Shown here piece by piece: positions 26,701-41,700 of a stretch of 64,000 bases of DNA. How positions within the stretch are numbered: position 1 is the first letter of the stretch; every line of letters begins with the position of its first letter. Made by a program: the position numbers and the translations under genes. Below the pieces are notes generated by a model that saw only the letters and a program-made list of their open reading frames with translations, ran no database searches and was not told the DNA's origin. Origin of the DNA: Lamellibrachia columna (taxonomy: Eukaryota > Annelida > Polychaeta > Sabellida > Siboglinidae). The stretch lies in assembly GCA_963662155.1 (NCBI GenBank), contig OY759266.1:3450526-3514525 (forward strand). The letters are read 5' to 3'.

Positions 26701-29700
26701 ATCGTAACAGTAGGCTGAACCCTTGTACCTCTCTCATTCACCAGGTGGTGTGTCTATCATGAGATTGAAGACTACTAAACCAGAGTAAAATAACTGAAGA
26801 CAAAAGTAAATGTTTTCCTTTATAGGTCATAAGTAGGATTATTGATAATGTTGTTTGCAAACCCCATTTTACCCATGCTGCCCTGCAAAGGTAATATCTA
26901 CAAAAAAGTCAAATTGCTTTTAAAGTTTTTGCTCTGCCAGCATGTTGCGGTTATTTCATATTTCAAACTCTTAACTCGGAAATGTGATGCATTAGAACCA
27001 CCAAACTTTGATAAAGAATGTAGCAGATATGGCACAAGTCGATGCAAATCCGATTTGCAGTGTTGTGCATAAATTGTGTAGTTACTGCATTTTGCCTTTG
27101 TACGGCAGCACGGAGCAACATATCTGGTGGTACAGTACCTGCTCCATGGAGTCCATTCACCAGGTGGCATGGTACCTCTTTCATTCATTAGATGGAGCCA
27201 CATATCTGGTGGTACAGTACCTGCTCCATGGAGTCCATTCACCAGGTGGCGTGGTACCTCTTTCATTCATTAGATGGAGCCACATATTGGTAGAGTAGTG
27301 CTTCACTCACATACTGATTGTATTAGAATATAATGCCACAGAGGTCTTCAGTCGCAGTAGGTATGTAGGACATATACTCATACACAGAATAGTTGCACAG
27401 TTTATGCCTGTCATTCATCAACGCTGATTAGTTTGTACTGTGTTATGTATTTCAGAGCAATTCTCAGACGGCCTAATTGCAAACTGCAGTATTCTGGAGA
27501 AATGTTAGCACCAGGGAGTTGTCTGTTTACAGTAGATATGATGTTGCTGCTGAAGATAAGGTGTCTACTTCTGGGCTGTTTATAGCAAAAGTGTATTTGG
27601 CCTTCAATTTGTGCCGTGAAGAGTTACAGATGGATCATACTGTTGTGTTATACATCCTTGTTAGAATAGTTTGCAGTGGATCATACAATGAACTAAGCAC
27701 TCCATGGTATTTGCTTGCATCCATGTGTGCCTGTGTATAAAATTGAATCGGTTTAATTTATTCACAAGTGTTTCTCAGCTTTTGGTTTAAATGTAGCTTT
27801 ACTTTCATAACTTGACAATTTCCACACTTTTCTTGTCAGTTTTGTAACCATCACGGTAGTCATTTAAAAAACACTGTTGTTCACTACAGAAAGTGTTACA
27901 AGAGCAGTCAAAATTATTTACAAAATTTCTACCGTCCAAATATTGTTTTTACTTTTAAAATTAAAATATCTCGTGAGGGCAGTTAAAAGGGGCATTTAAT
28001 ATTTTTATTCTAAAAATGACGGCCAACAGAAGATGACACCTCACTCAGTTAATCAAATGTGTTGTATAACATTGGCATCTGAATCATTTGGCAAATATTG
28101 ATCATGAGTGCATACATGTCTATGAGTCATAGGGAGAGATACGGGGGTAATACTAGCAATCTACAGCAGTAATACTAGCAGTCTACAGCAGTAATACTAG
28201 CAATCTACAGCAGTAATACTAGCAGTCTACAGCAGTAATACTAGCAATCTACAGCAGTAATACTAGCAGTCTACAGCAGTAATACTAGCTGTCTACATCA
28301 GTAATACTAGCAGTCTACAGCAGTAATACTAGCAGTCTACAGCAGTAATACTAGCTGTCTACATCAGTAATACTAGCAATCTACAGCAGTAATACTAGCA
28401 GTCTACAGCAGTAATACTAGCAGTCTACAGCAGTAATACTAGCAGTCTACAGCAGTAATACTAGCAGTCTACATCAGTAATACTAGCAGTGTACAGCAAA
28501 AATACTAGCCGTCTACAGCAGAAATACTAGCAGTCTACAGCAAAAATACTAGCAGTCTACAGCAGTAATACTAGCTGTCTATAGCAGTAATACTAGCTGT
28601 CTACATCAGTAATATTCTCTTGGCTTGTTATTCAACCTCCAAATGCCATTTAATCAACTTATAACTATAACCTACTTGTTACATTTGTAGGGGACAACAC
28701 CAATGTCTTACGCAACTGTTCTTCGGACTTATGTTATTGCAACTAAATACTAATGTGCTGTAGAAAAAACATTTAGTTATCTTATGAGTAATATGAGTAG
28801 GTTACTCAAGGTTAGCCAGCCCCTTCTGTTATAACCATCAACTGTGATGTCTCCTGTCTGGCCTTTCTGTCATGACCATCAACTAAAATATCTCCTGTGC
28901 AGTCTTTCTGTCATGACCATCAACTGAAATATCTCCTGTCTAGTCTTTCTGTCACGACCATCAACTGAAATATATCCTGTCTAGTCTTTCTGTCACAATA
29001 ATCAACTGTGATATTTCCTGTCTGGCCTTTTTGTCATGACCATCAATTGAAATGTCTTGTGTCTAGTCTTTCTGTCACGACCTTCAACTGAAATATCTCC
29101 TGTCTGGTCTTTCTGATATGTTCATCAACTGTTATGTCTCCTGGCTAGTCTTTCTGACATGACCATCAACTGTTGTCTCCTGTCTAGTCTTTTTGTCACG
29201 ACCATCAAATGAAATATCTCCTGTCTAGTCAGTCTCACGTTATAAAACTGCTGAGAAAAAATTACTAGCTGTAAAAACTTGAGGAATTGAAGTTACATGA
29301 TATACCCGTCTGCATTATGTCAATTTAATTACAGCTGCAGCAGGTAGATTACGTGCCGCTGTCCACTCGACTTGCCACATGGCTGGGATTATTTCAATTC
29401 ACAGCTATTTGCCATTGAAGAAGCAGGAAAATCCATGCTTTGGTTAATTTCATTGTGCAGCAGAAATGAGCAGAAATACCATAATAGATTCGATTGCATG
29501 CCTGCATGGTTCATTAGTCGACCACGGGCCATCGTGGTATTGATGTTTTCGTGTTTCTACTAGGAAAATCAACCATACAGTCGTGATTGTGCTTTTTTCG
29601 GATTTTAGAGGAATTGTCCCAGTGTGTTCGAATTGACTGATTGCAGTCAAATGTGCAGTCAATATGTGCAGTCAATATGTGCAGTCAATATGCACATAGT

Positions 29701-32700
29701 TATTTGGTGTTTGTTGTATGTCGGCGAGTGTCAAGGTTTTAAGTACCAACGCAAATTTATATTTTACACAGTTGCCTCAACATAACAGCCCTGCTGTGTT
29801 GTGCTGGATTCTGTCACTCGTGTTTATTATGAAGTACATATTTTAATCCTGATTAAATCAGCAGTACTGCCCTCTAGTGAGAATTTTTTTTATAAATTTA
29901 AAATATATAATCTGTGTATAAGCCTGTACTGTCATAAGTGTTCAATACTTGTGTGTGTTGGAAATGTACAAACTTCATTGTTATCTCAGGAGAGCATATT
30001 AAAAATAGATGCATAACTTCCATGGTTAAACCAATATTTTATAGTTTTAATGTATTTATATTTTAACTAACTTAACTTTATATTTTAATGCAAATTTGTA
30101 TGTATGTGGGTTTTTAGCAGAAATAAAATTATTTGTAATATCATTGGTAAAACAGAGTTACGATTCCAACCAAAAAAGGAGCCAGGAAGTTGGGTGGGAG
30201 AATCCACATTTCCTTGGTTTATTGGAGGAAGTCTCTGTAGGAAGTGCTAATCACTTAGTTCTGACTTAACTTATGACAAACAGCCTAATATGTGGGTGGG
30301 TGATTTTTAGAGTTTTCCTTTTGTATAGTTAGTCAGTCCACAACATGTTTTTTCTTGCTTGTTATGTAATAATAACTACAAACAAATTATTAATTTATTT
30401 AATAAATACAGTAGTATATTATTGTAACCACTAAGTCCCACTACATACCAGTCCCACAACATGAACATGTCTGTAGAGTCATACACTGAGTCACACAGTT
30501 CCAGGCCTGCAGAGGTGGTGGAAATGGGAGGGAGGAATTGACAATTGACAGTTTCCTGGGAACCATGGCAGGGAATGAAAGGCTAATCCTTCAGCACTTT
30601 TTCAAAGAGCTGGTTGTGAAAGTGAATTCACAGGTCAGACAATGATTTCATAATCTGCTGAGGGTATTCAAAGAATTACGCATGTGTTTGATTGTGCATT
30701 TGACAAATCAAATGTTTGTGAGTCGCATTCAAATGCAAATGTTTAAGGTACGCATTCAAAAGCATTAAAAAATTTATGAAGGCATTTCAATGTGCATTCA
30801 AATGCTCAACATTCAAATGCGCATTCAAATGCATTTGCATTTGTTAACAAGCCTGATGGACACCAGATAGAAGGACCAACGGCTTTTAATGTCTCTTCCA
30901 AAAGACACAGACAAAGTGGGGTGAACGAAATTGGCCAAGTTTTTAAATGGTGGCAGTTGGAATCGAACCACCGTACTCTCGCTCGACAGTCCTGTGCTTT
31001 AACCACTCAACCACTGCTCCTACAGTTTTCATCTGAACAGTCATACATGTTGCGTAAGGCAGTTAGCGTAAAACACATGGGCCCAGATTCTCTGCGTGTC
31101 AAACTGGTGAGCTCAGTGCTGTAGAAGTGAATGACATCCGTTTGTTTCACCGTTGACATTGCCTTCATGCAGGTTAATGGAAAGCATGTTGTTTTATGGA
31201 TTTTAACCAGTCCTGTATTGGGTATTATATAATTAAACAATTTTATTTTGTGTAGGTGTTATTAACATTAGAAATTGACCGAGACAATAGCTGTTGTCTA
31301 CGCGGTAGAACTGAAGGTAACGAAGGTTATAGATGATGACTTGACTGGTTGTTTATCTCACAACTCTACTGTGATACATGTGAAATGATATCAGTCACCA
31401 TATCTAGGCTCGATCTGACACTCGTAGTACACTATATCATGTACTCCATCTTGACAGGGACCAATGTGACTCATTGTGCACCATATCAGCTGCTTTCTTT
31501 ATAGATGTTCTCCATTACTACACAGCCTGCATAGAAATTTAAATATGTCTGTTGCTTTTCGATATAATAGATAGCTAGGTAAATCGATATCACTTATCAT
31601 TAGTGAATCGCGTGACTGCAGTTGTGGAATGAGCGCGTCATCTACAGCTTCATCGAGAACAATGAATTCAACATTTTATTAAATAACATAACACTATATT
31701 GTAGTGTGATAGGCATGAGTACTTTAAAAATCATGCAAGTCATACAATCTATTTCATGAGTTAACAGTCAGTTATAGATATTTCAGTAGCTGTATTGTTT
31801 ACACGGTGGGTGATGTTGCTCACTGTGACAACACGTTTTCCCAAGAGATGAGGTGCTGTAACATCTGGGGCGTACTTATAATATGACAAGTTGCATAAAT
31901 AGATGGGAGACAGATGGGTGATTGATGGGGTGGGGGGATGGAGGGCAGGTTTCTCCCTCCCCAGACTTTGCCTTATGTCCAGTCTTCACGTACAGCTGTG
32001 TGTACAAGGTCCTGGGTCAGTGGTGTCCCCTGAGTCCAGACAGGTAAGTGGTGAGTCTGGTGGACACCTTGTACTGTTGACATGAGGGTATACCAACACA
32101 AGACTGCTAGCAATATGCAATGCCAGTATAATGCTATGCCAAGACAAGGCCATGCCAAGACTGTTAACATGCTGATATGCCATGGTAAGACTGCTAGCAA
32201 GATGATATGCGAAGACAAGACAGTTTGCATAAGGCATGAGTGAGTGGTTGACTGTTGTTTTACACTGGTCACCTCCAGTTGAGCTTTATGATATAGCCGG
32301 AGAATGCGCCATTGCACATCTGATACGCAATCTGCCATTTAACTGCATTATTTGGGTGAATGCGACTAGCAATAATCACGTTATTTGACAAGAAACTAAT
32401 TTGCATCGGCGCCTTCTCCTAATTCGTCATCAGATCCCCCAGTGCAAGGCTCTCTCTGGATATTGCTGATTGCCGGAGAGTTGAGGGCTAATACTATCAG
32501 GATGAGCCTCTGTTGTGACAGTTTTGTGGATGGTCGCGATGACAGTCGCAGTCAAGGTGGCCTAGTTCCAGCCAAGCAACACTTCTGGAGCTTTATCGTT
32601 TGTTCGTTTGACAGGACAATTGATTTTCTCTACGTCAGCTTGGTTTTATGACAACAGAGCTGTCAGGCATGTAGCACAATAACATCTTGAGTGGGCATCA

Positions 32701-35700
32701 CTAGGCCAAACATCATCTAATCGTGTCACTGGTAGCTGACTTCAGCGACACACAGTGTCATTACTGTCAGCAACACAAGCCGGTAGGTAGCAGGATGTCT
32801 TGGTTCATTCGTATTTACATAGTTTTCATAAACTTGTCCACTGGAAAGGAACATGAAGTGGCTGGTGAATGATGACTAAGATTGGTGGAGCTTCAGACAA
32901 ACAATCCTGCACATGTGCTAGAAGTATAGGATTGATAAGAATACTGACAATCCTGCACATGTGCTAGAAGTATAGGATTGATAAGAATACTGACAATCCT
33001 GCACATGTGCTAGAAGTATAGGATTGATAAGAATACTAACAATCCTGCACATGTGCTAGAAGTGTAGGATTGATAAGAATACTGTGGGAAACCAGGAAGA
33101 ATGTTGTGGATAGTAACTGGAGGAAGCTTACAACTTACAACTGCAGTAGTGTAGTAGCTGTCATATTGGAGGGAGAGCATGGTAGCTAACCAGTGTAGCC
33201 TAGTAGTTTGTGTCTAGTTTAGCAGGTAGTAAGTAGTCTATTGGCCATCATGCTGGAGATAGCTTAGCAGCTATGGTACTGGAAGTAGCTAAGTAGTAGT
33301 AGCTTTGATACAGCAGACAGCCTAGTAGCTTTGATACTGGAAGTAACGTAGTAGCTATGATACTGGAGGAAACCTAGTAGCTGTGATACTGGAGATAACC
33401 TAGTAGACATCATGCTGTAAGCTACTTAGAAGTATCCCTTGGCTAAATGAGTTGCAAATATCTGGCAGGTATCCTATTAGTGAGTGTATTGAAGGCAGTG
33501 TGTGTGTCTCTACCAGACATCCTAGCAGGGCTCCTTGTTGGAGTCTCCATGTTGTCTGTCTGTGGCGGCTGTTACAACACATGGAGGGAGCTGGAGATAC
33601 TTGAGACACTTGAAGACTGCCAATCCTGATAGCATCAAAGACTTCCAAGCTAAACAACTGCACCAGTGAGAATGTAAGACCAGACAGCTCTGGTCCAGCA
33701 CAGCTTCCTTACTCTTTCCTTACTGCTTCCTTACTGCCTGTTGAGGGAGAATCCCTGACTCCTCAATTCATTCAGCCTGTCATGAACCAGGTTCATTGAT
33801 TTTCAAATATGTAGTATGTCAATATTCTAAGGAATGTGCACAGTCAGTTTAATAAAAGATTGCATACTTGCTAAAATCATTGAAAGGATTCACTTTGATC
33901 GTTAGACCAGGTAACTTGTGAATGTGTGAACAGTTTGATGTCAAAGTATACAGCCGAACCACTTGTTCCTTCTTTTGTAAAATTTTTACCAGATACAGCA
34001 ACAAATAATTTATTAGTTTGTCCAATGATTTCAACAAAACTAAACAACAAATTTGCATAAACGAGCTAACACATTGTAGTGGATACTACAGCTAACACAT
34101 TGTAGTGGATACTAGAGCTGACACATTGTAGTAGATACTAGAGCTGACACGTTGTAGTGGATACTAGAGCTAACACGTTGTAGTGGATACTAGAGCTGAC
34201 ACGTCGTAGTGGATACTAGAGCTGACACGTCGTAGTGGATACTAGAGCTGACATGTCGTAGTGGGTACTAGAGCTGACACGTTGTGGATACAAGAGCTGA
34301 CATGTCATAGTAGATACTAGAGCTAGCATGTCGTAGTGGATACTAGAGTTAGCATGTCGTAGTTGATACTAGAGCTAGCACGTCATAGTGGATACTAGAG
34401 CTAGCATGTTGTAGTGGATACTAGAGCTAGCATGTCATAGTGGATATTTGAGTTAACATGTCGTAGTAGATACTAGAGCTAGCATGTCATAGCGGATACT
34501 AGAGCCAGCATGTCATAGTGGATACTAGAGCTAGCATGTCATAGTGCATACTAGAGCTAGCATGTCATAGTAGATACTAGAGCTAGAATGTCATAGTGGA
34601 TACTAGAGCTAGCATGTCGTAGTAGATACTAGAGCTAGCATGTCGTAGTAGATACTAGAGCTAGAATGTCATAGTGGATACTAGAGCTAGCATGTCGTAG
34701 TAGATACTAGAGCTAGAATGTCATAGTGGATACTAGAGCCAGCATGTCGTAGTGGATACTAGAGCCTGCATGTCATAGTTAATACTAGAGCTAGAATGTC
34801 ATAGTGGATACTAGAGCCTGCATGTCATAGTAGATACTAGAGCTAGAATGTCATAGTGGATACACTAGAGCTAGCATGTCGTAGTAGATACTAGAGCTAG
34901 AATGTCATAGTAGATACTAGAGCTAGAATGTCATAGTGGATACACTAGAGCTAGCATGTCGTAGTAGATACTAGAGCTAGAATGTCATAGTAGATACTAG
35001 AGCTAGAATGTCATAGTGGATACTATTGCTAGCATGTCGTAGTGGATGCTAGATAGGATTGATATTTCCTGAAATGATTCTAAAATAAAACGAGGGAAAA
35101 TGAATAGAATCGAGGAAGAACCTTCTTATTCCAATGCCAGAGAAATGAGAGTTGATAGGGAGGGGATAACATTTTGTTTAGTATGATCTGTGTTGTTGAA
35201 ATAAATTGGTGAGTTACAGTTTTGAAGGAAATATTTCTGATACTTTACATACATTATATTGATTAAAGACACAGGTAGTTTTACTTTGCTAATTGGCTAC
35301 ATTAATATTATATGGTCATGAAATGATGCAGTAGCTAGTGTGAACACGATGAGAGGGCGCCAGTAGTCTTGTTACTGACATCAATAAAGAAGATAAACCA
35401 TTGAGATCCTGGAGGGACTACTGCCTGCTGTGGCTGCAATTAAGGTCCTCATGTTGGTCAAGCTTAACGAGCTCTAGTTGCTTGGGAGGTCATCAGGGGG
35501 CACCACTGGTCAGACAGGACCCATGCCCTCAGGAAGTGGGGATGGAATGTAGACCACAGGTGTGTGGGAAACAAAGGCTTAGGGAATAGGTTTAGGGTCA
35601 ACTGGATACTTGTGGGAAGAAAGTGTTGGGAGGTATTTCAACCAGGGTGGCTTATTAGGACTGGTCGGACATATCCGGGAATGTGTGGGTTACTACATGC

Positions 35701-38700
35701 AGCACTTGTTGACCCCGGGGTGTGGGAATGTCTGGGGAACCACTGGGGTTAATACTGGGTAGATTCCTCCTGATGTACTCTGGCCCATACACATGTGGAT
35801 TCAGTAGAGCAAGTGGTGATCTGTGCTGACAAACGGGAAGATGAAGGGTTGGCACCGCTGGTATTACTAGTGCCAGGCAGTGCCACGCTGGTATTACTAG
35901 TGCCAGGCAGTGCCACGGTGGTGGATGGTGTGGTGTCCTGTGGTGCTCTGATGCACCGCTGACATTGATTGACACCACACCATGACTCCAGCGGTTACTC
36001 AATATTTCGTGTCAGTCTGTATTTGCCAGTAAAAGCCAGTGCTCCAAATAAACTAATAAAAAAAAAATTGTTATCTGAGTGAAATAATTGTGCTATATAA
36101 ACTATTAACATGCGCATACACACCACAAAGTGTATGTTTTATCATCTGTGCGCATGTGTGGTGTGTGTATGCGCATGTGTGGTGTGTGTATGTGTGGTGC
36201 TTGCGCGTGTGTGGTGCTTGCGCATGTGTGGTGCATTCGTGCGCATGTGTGGTGCATGCATGTGTAGTATGTGCATTTGTGGTGTGTGCGTGTGCATGTG
36301 TGGTGTGTGTGCAAGACATTTATAAAGAAAAATCTAACTTATACATTTGCAGGGGTGAGATTTAGCGGTCGCCCGGTCGTCAATGGCGCCCAAAAATGGT
36401 TTCAGGCGACTTAATTTTTTGACAACAGTAACCCGCATGGCTACTCGAAATATTTACGAAGCTGCATTATTTTAGACCCAGCAAAAACTATATCGCATTA
36501 ATGTTGATCATAAATAGTGTTTTTGTGACACGTTTGACATTTCAAGAAATGTTGCTGTTTGTAGCCGAAGCGATATCAATAGGGAGCATTCATTGTATTT
36601 TTAATCAACCACATCGACGCTCAACATGCAACTGAACGGTCATTCTATGCTGAAATAATAACTGGTCATGTTAATAGTCTTGGTGTCGCGTGGTGCCACT
36701 TTTATACATACTAGCAAAAATGCCCGTCCTGAGGACGGGATAACGTGGTAGTTCATACGTGACAGTCATGATAGCAATGTTTACCAAATGCCTCAGGCCT
36801 ATATGCCATCAATACGCTCGAACGTATTACCAGAAACAACTGCGTCACGCACGTGATGCAATAGGTGCATGTTCAAAATGTTGAAGGTCACCTGCATTTA
36901 AACCCATGGATACTTGTGTTGGTTGTAGAATAGTAGAATATTTGCTTTCTACTGTCTTTTTATTGTGTATTGGGTGGGTGCGTGATTTCTACTATAATTA
37001 ATATAAACCGTCAATATGGCACTACATACTCTCAAACGGTTTACGTACCGAAGTATTTGCCACGGCGGAAGTTAACGTTTTACGCAGCGAACATTTGATT
37101 TACCATAAAAACCACCAAGAGCCCTTGATATGGGCTATTTCGAAAAAATAAAGGCGTTACGTTTCATTCGAGGGGTCGTAGATTAATCCCTGAAAGTTCG
37201 GCGTCCAAGGTGCAAGGAGGAAAGCGTGAACATAACCACATACAAACATACATACATAAAAACATACGCTATCTCGATCATAGTTAGTTGTAATTATCTC
37301 CATGGTGCGTGGAGTGCTTCTGGTGAATTAATCGGGAACCTGCTTAAAGTTTCTCTAGGCTAGGATAAAATCAGGTCCTGTAAAAAATCAACAAAACTGT
37401 TCAGTTCACAGGATCCGATGTCCTGTGACGCTTGGAGACTTTTCGCGTAGACTGTTGGTGTACCATGTTATGAAAAATGCCTTAAAAATAAATGTTTCAA
37501 AACTGTTTGTTTTTGATGTTTTTTTTGTCATTGATGTCGTTCATACATTCTACCTTCAAAGTATTTACTTTCTATCATCAAAGTATTCTTTAGCAAGTGG
37601 GCTACCTAGGAAGCTGTCGGACTACTTCACTTTGCAAGGTTGGTAGCCCAACTGGCTACCTTCCATGACGTGCTAAATCTCACCCCTGCATTGTTCGTTT
37701 GTAAAAATATATACCACAATGAGGTTTGGGCCCAGGAGAAATGTATGATAGGGAATGTAATTTATTGTAACTGATATATCAGCCACAGCCACATCGATCA
37801 TTCTGGCTCACAAACAGCCATATGCATGGATAATATTTGACTTTACTAAAGAAGCATATCATTTCAACACAAATACCCGGGTGTGGAATTAAACATGGGT
37901 AATATTTAACTTTCCTAAAGAAGCATAACATTTCAACACAAATACCCAGGTGTGGAATTAAACATGGGTAATATTTGACTTTCCTAAAGAAGCACATCAT
38001 TTCAACACAACTACCCGGGTGTGGAATTAAACAAGATCTTATCTGCATGGCAGAGATTTACTGTAAGCAGCCAATCTGTAAACTCCAAGTAGCAAGTTAT
38101 CTGACAGGCAATAATTAGATGGTTCTGCAGAGAGATTGTTGTCCAACTGAAGATGAGATGATGACGTGTGAACCCATGGAGGCGAGCCGAGTGCAGTGAT
38201 GTCTACAGTGTTTGGACGTGTTCCTAATACTAAGATGTTGCTGCTGGCTGTGTAATTTCTTGCATCGTATAACCTGATTTTGTCATGTTTCAAAACGTTT
38301 GATGCAAAACAAACGTGTGGTTGACCAAATATTATTTTACCAAATTTATATCTCGCCTTAGAAACATGTATTTATCTACTAAGCCTAATCTGACATTGCT
38401 GGTTGTCAGTATTTTCAGTGTAAAAAAAAACACTCATATTGGATGTAAGGCCAAAATTGTTCACCATTAGTACTATTTCAGATTATTAAATATTATACTT
38501 GTGGCAACAGTTGCAAGAAATGTGACATTTAAGTATTATTTATATGTCAAATGTCTGCTAATCAAGGGATCATGTTAGGGCAGGTTTGAACGTCAAATAT
38601 GAACTGACACACAGTGACGTATTTGGGGGGAGGTCATTGTCAGTAATAGCTTGATATATTTATTTAGTGTTATGCAATAAAAATGTATACAAAGTTTATA

Positions 38701-41700
38701 AAATTAAATATTGCAATATTTTGAATGATCGATGTGGACAGCAGTGTTTATATGGCGTTTAATACAAAAAACATGTTTTAGAGTCTTTTCTGACAGAGTA
38801 GTCGTTAACTTAACCTTTCAGCCAGTTTGACAGTTGTATCGTATTACGACTTCAGCCATTATCCTGCAGTAGTTAAGACATTGAGAGTTTCTGAGTGAAG
38901 CCGGGGCTATGGGAGAGAGTGTTTGAGAGATGGAAGGAACTGTCAGCTGAGAACAACAGTGATTGAGGTGTGCTGGCAGTGTGCTGGCTGTGTGCTGGCT
39001 GTGTGCTGACAGTGTGCTGGCTGTGTGCTGACAGTGTGATGGCTGTGTGCTGGCTGTGTGCTGGCAGTGTGTTGGCTGTATGCTAGCAGTGTGCTGGCTG
39101 TGTGCTGGCAGTGTGCTGGCAGTGTGCTGGCAGTGTGCTGCCTGTGTGCTGGCTGTGTGCTGGCAGTGTGCTGACAGTGTGCTGGCTGTGTGCTGGCAGT
39201 GTGCTGGCAGTGTGCTGGCTGTGTGCTGGCAGTGTGCTGGCAGTGCGCCAGCAGTGTGCTGGCTGTGTGCTGGCAGTTTACTGGCAGTGTGCTGGCAGTG
39301 TGCTGGCAGTTTACTGGCAGTGTGCTGGCAGTGTGCTGACAGTGTGCTGGCTGTGTGCTGGCAGCCATCACAGTCCGTAAACATACACAGAACACACAGA
39401 ATGTTATGTAGAAGCCTTGTACCTGGATGACAGTTTTACACAGTTATGAGGGTTGGGCCATTGGGGATAGATCAATGTTTTATATCCAGGTCATGTCATA
39501 CAAATAAAGTGCCAGTAATTTTAAGACTGTTCCCCTTTGAGACTGTCCCCCCTTTTTGAGGATTTTGTGCAACTTGAGCAAGTAGTTTATGAACAGGGAA
39601 AAGGGCAGACTTGCAGACTGTGATACTTCTGTTGTGCACAGGATTACATTTCTAGTTGCTGGTTAGCAGAATATGCACGTGTCAGTCATGGAATGATCCC
39701 TGGTGTCAGTCAAAAAAAAATTAGAATTTGATGAAAACACTACTCCTGGTGGGTGACATGATTGGCTTCCTCCCTTCCCCAGAACCTTATCTCTTCCAGA
39801 ACCTTATCTCCCCAGCCTCTCCTTGGAAGCATGGAGCTACACTCCTTTCTCACTAATGATTACTGCATCAGTTCAAACTCCTTCCTTAATTGATTTAGCT
39901 CATTCTGAATCAGGTTCATTAATGTTTATATCTACAGTGTGAATATAGTGTGTGAATATAGAGTGTGAATGGTCTAAGTAATATGTGCTAAAATCATCAA
40001 AGCAATTGACTTTAATCGTTAGATGAGATAACTTGCGTGTATGACTACCTTTATGTCATTGTATGACTACCTTTATGTCATTGTATGACTACCTTTATGT
40101 CATAGTATGACTACTTTTATTTCATTGTATGACTACCTTTATGTCATTGTATGACCACCCTTATGTCATTGTATATAATACAGCTGGACCACTTTTGCCC
40201 TTTTGCAAATTGTTGACAGGATCCGGTAAAAAATAATTTAAAGGTCCCTCCTCAATTTGATTTTTCGCCTGTCTCATTTAAAATCCATTTTGTGAAAAAT
40301 CAATCGATCATTTGAACAAAAATATGCGTTTTATATTTATTCAACTGTGGATGCTCACAAACTATTCATTCACTACATATTTGACATCAACAAACCAGAT
40401 TTGCAATAGACTAAATCCATTGTGGATGGATTTTAATATAATATAATTTCTGGTTATTTCATCATAACTAAATAATACATTTGCACAAATGAGCTAGCAT
40501 GTCATAGTGATAGTAGATAGGGTACATTTGTTGGGAAATAGTTCTAAAATGAGACAGGATGAACGGGAAAAAATTAATTGAGGAAGAACCTTTAAATAAA
40601 TACTAAGGTTTTAAGGGCTTCCAGCAAGAAATCAGAATGCATAGCAACCACTGAAGCAGAGCATACAATGACATGCATCTTTTCCTGCATGTAACTTAAG
40701 AACACTGTAAAAACTATCTACATCTACACGATGTCTAGTAAGCCTTGTGTGGCCTGAGTTCATCCATTCTATAACCATGAAAGTTGTACACTTCTATATT
40801 GGCATCAGTCCTGCATAACTTATAATTCAGACAGGTAGTTTTGGATAAGTTAGACTTTGATTTTCTCGGAATTCTGTAAGACCTAGTCTTCTTGCTTCAT
40901 CCACCGGCCTCCTTGCTTCATCCACCGGCCTCCTTGCTTCATCCACCGGCCTCCTTGCTTCATCCACCGGCCTCCTTGCTTCATCCACCGGCCTCCTTGC
41001 TTCATCCACCGGCCTCCTATGACTACGGGCCGGGATGTTGATACAACAGAGGCGCCACCACACAGTGAACTAGGTTGTTGAAAAAAGTACAAACTCCCAT
41101 ATTTCTGCTGCATGACCAGATGTATGCTCTGGCAGTTCTACCAATATAGGGTTCAGTGAGGCATAGAGTTCAACCATAGATGTGGAACAAGATGGATATG
41201 ATGTGAGCAATGACCTTGTCATTTCAAATGTTATCTAAGTGTGTAATGCTTGAGTATTTCTATTCCTTTACTGCAGGTGGGGTGTGACCTTTGGTAGACC
41301 CTGTGACCCCAGGTAGCCCTCTATGCCACCTCCAGATTGCAGGGCCACACCTGAGGAACTGTGAGACACCTGCAGTGGTGTGCCACTCAAGACACTGGCC
41401 CCCTCAGTGTTCTGTATTGAGACCCCCTTCAGTGTTCTGTATTGAGACCCCCCTCAGTGTTCTGTATTGAGACCCCCTCAGTGTTCTGTATTGAGACCCC
41501 CCTCAATGTTCAGAAGCTTGAGAAACAGTCAGGATCAAGCTTTAAAAAAAATTATAAAGCTAAATAATATCTGTGAAATTGAATGTGTATATACTTAATT
41601 AAGATTAAATGTGATTAATGTTTAAATAATATTGAGTTTTTCTTCATAACTATCCTGGTCGGTCAGTTACTACGGCCTTCAAGTCGCAACTATTGTTGTG

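Noticed and set aside
30940..31024. Functional minus-strand tRNA gene
   Set aside because: Same reason: SINE head only, followed by a non-tRNA body.
38818..39395. Frames of 150-188 codons with QHTAS repeats
   Set aside because: Entirely produced by the 11-bp tgctggcagtg array.
40827..41113. Small [13 protein letters not shown] protein
   Set aside because: Six exact 21-bp copies in an intron with no start, splice or conservation support.
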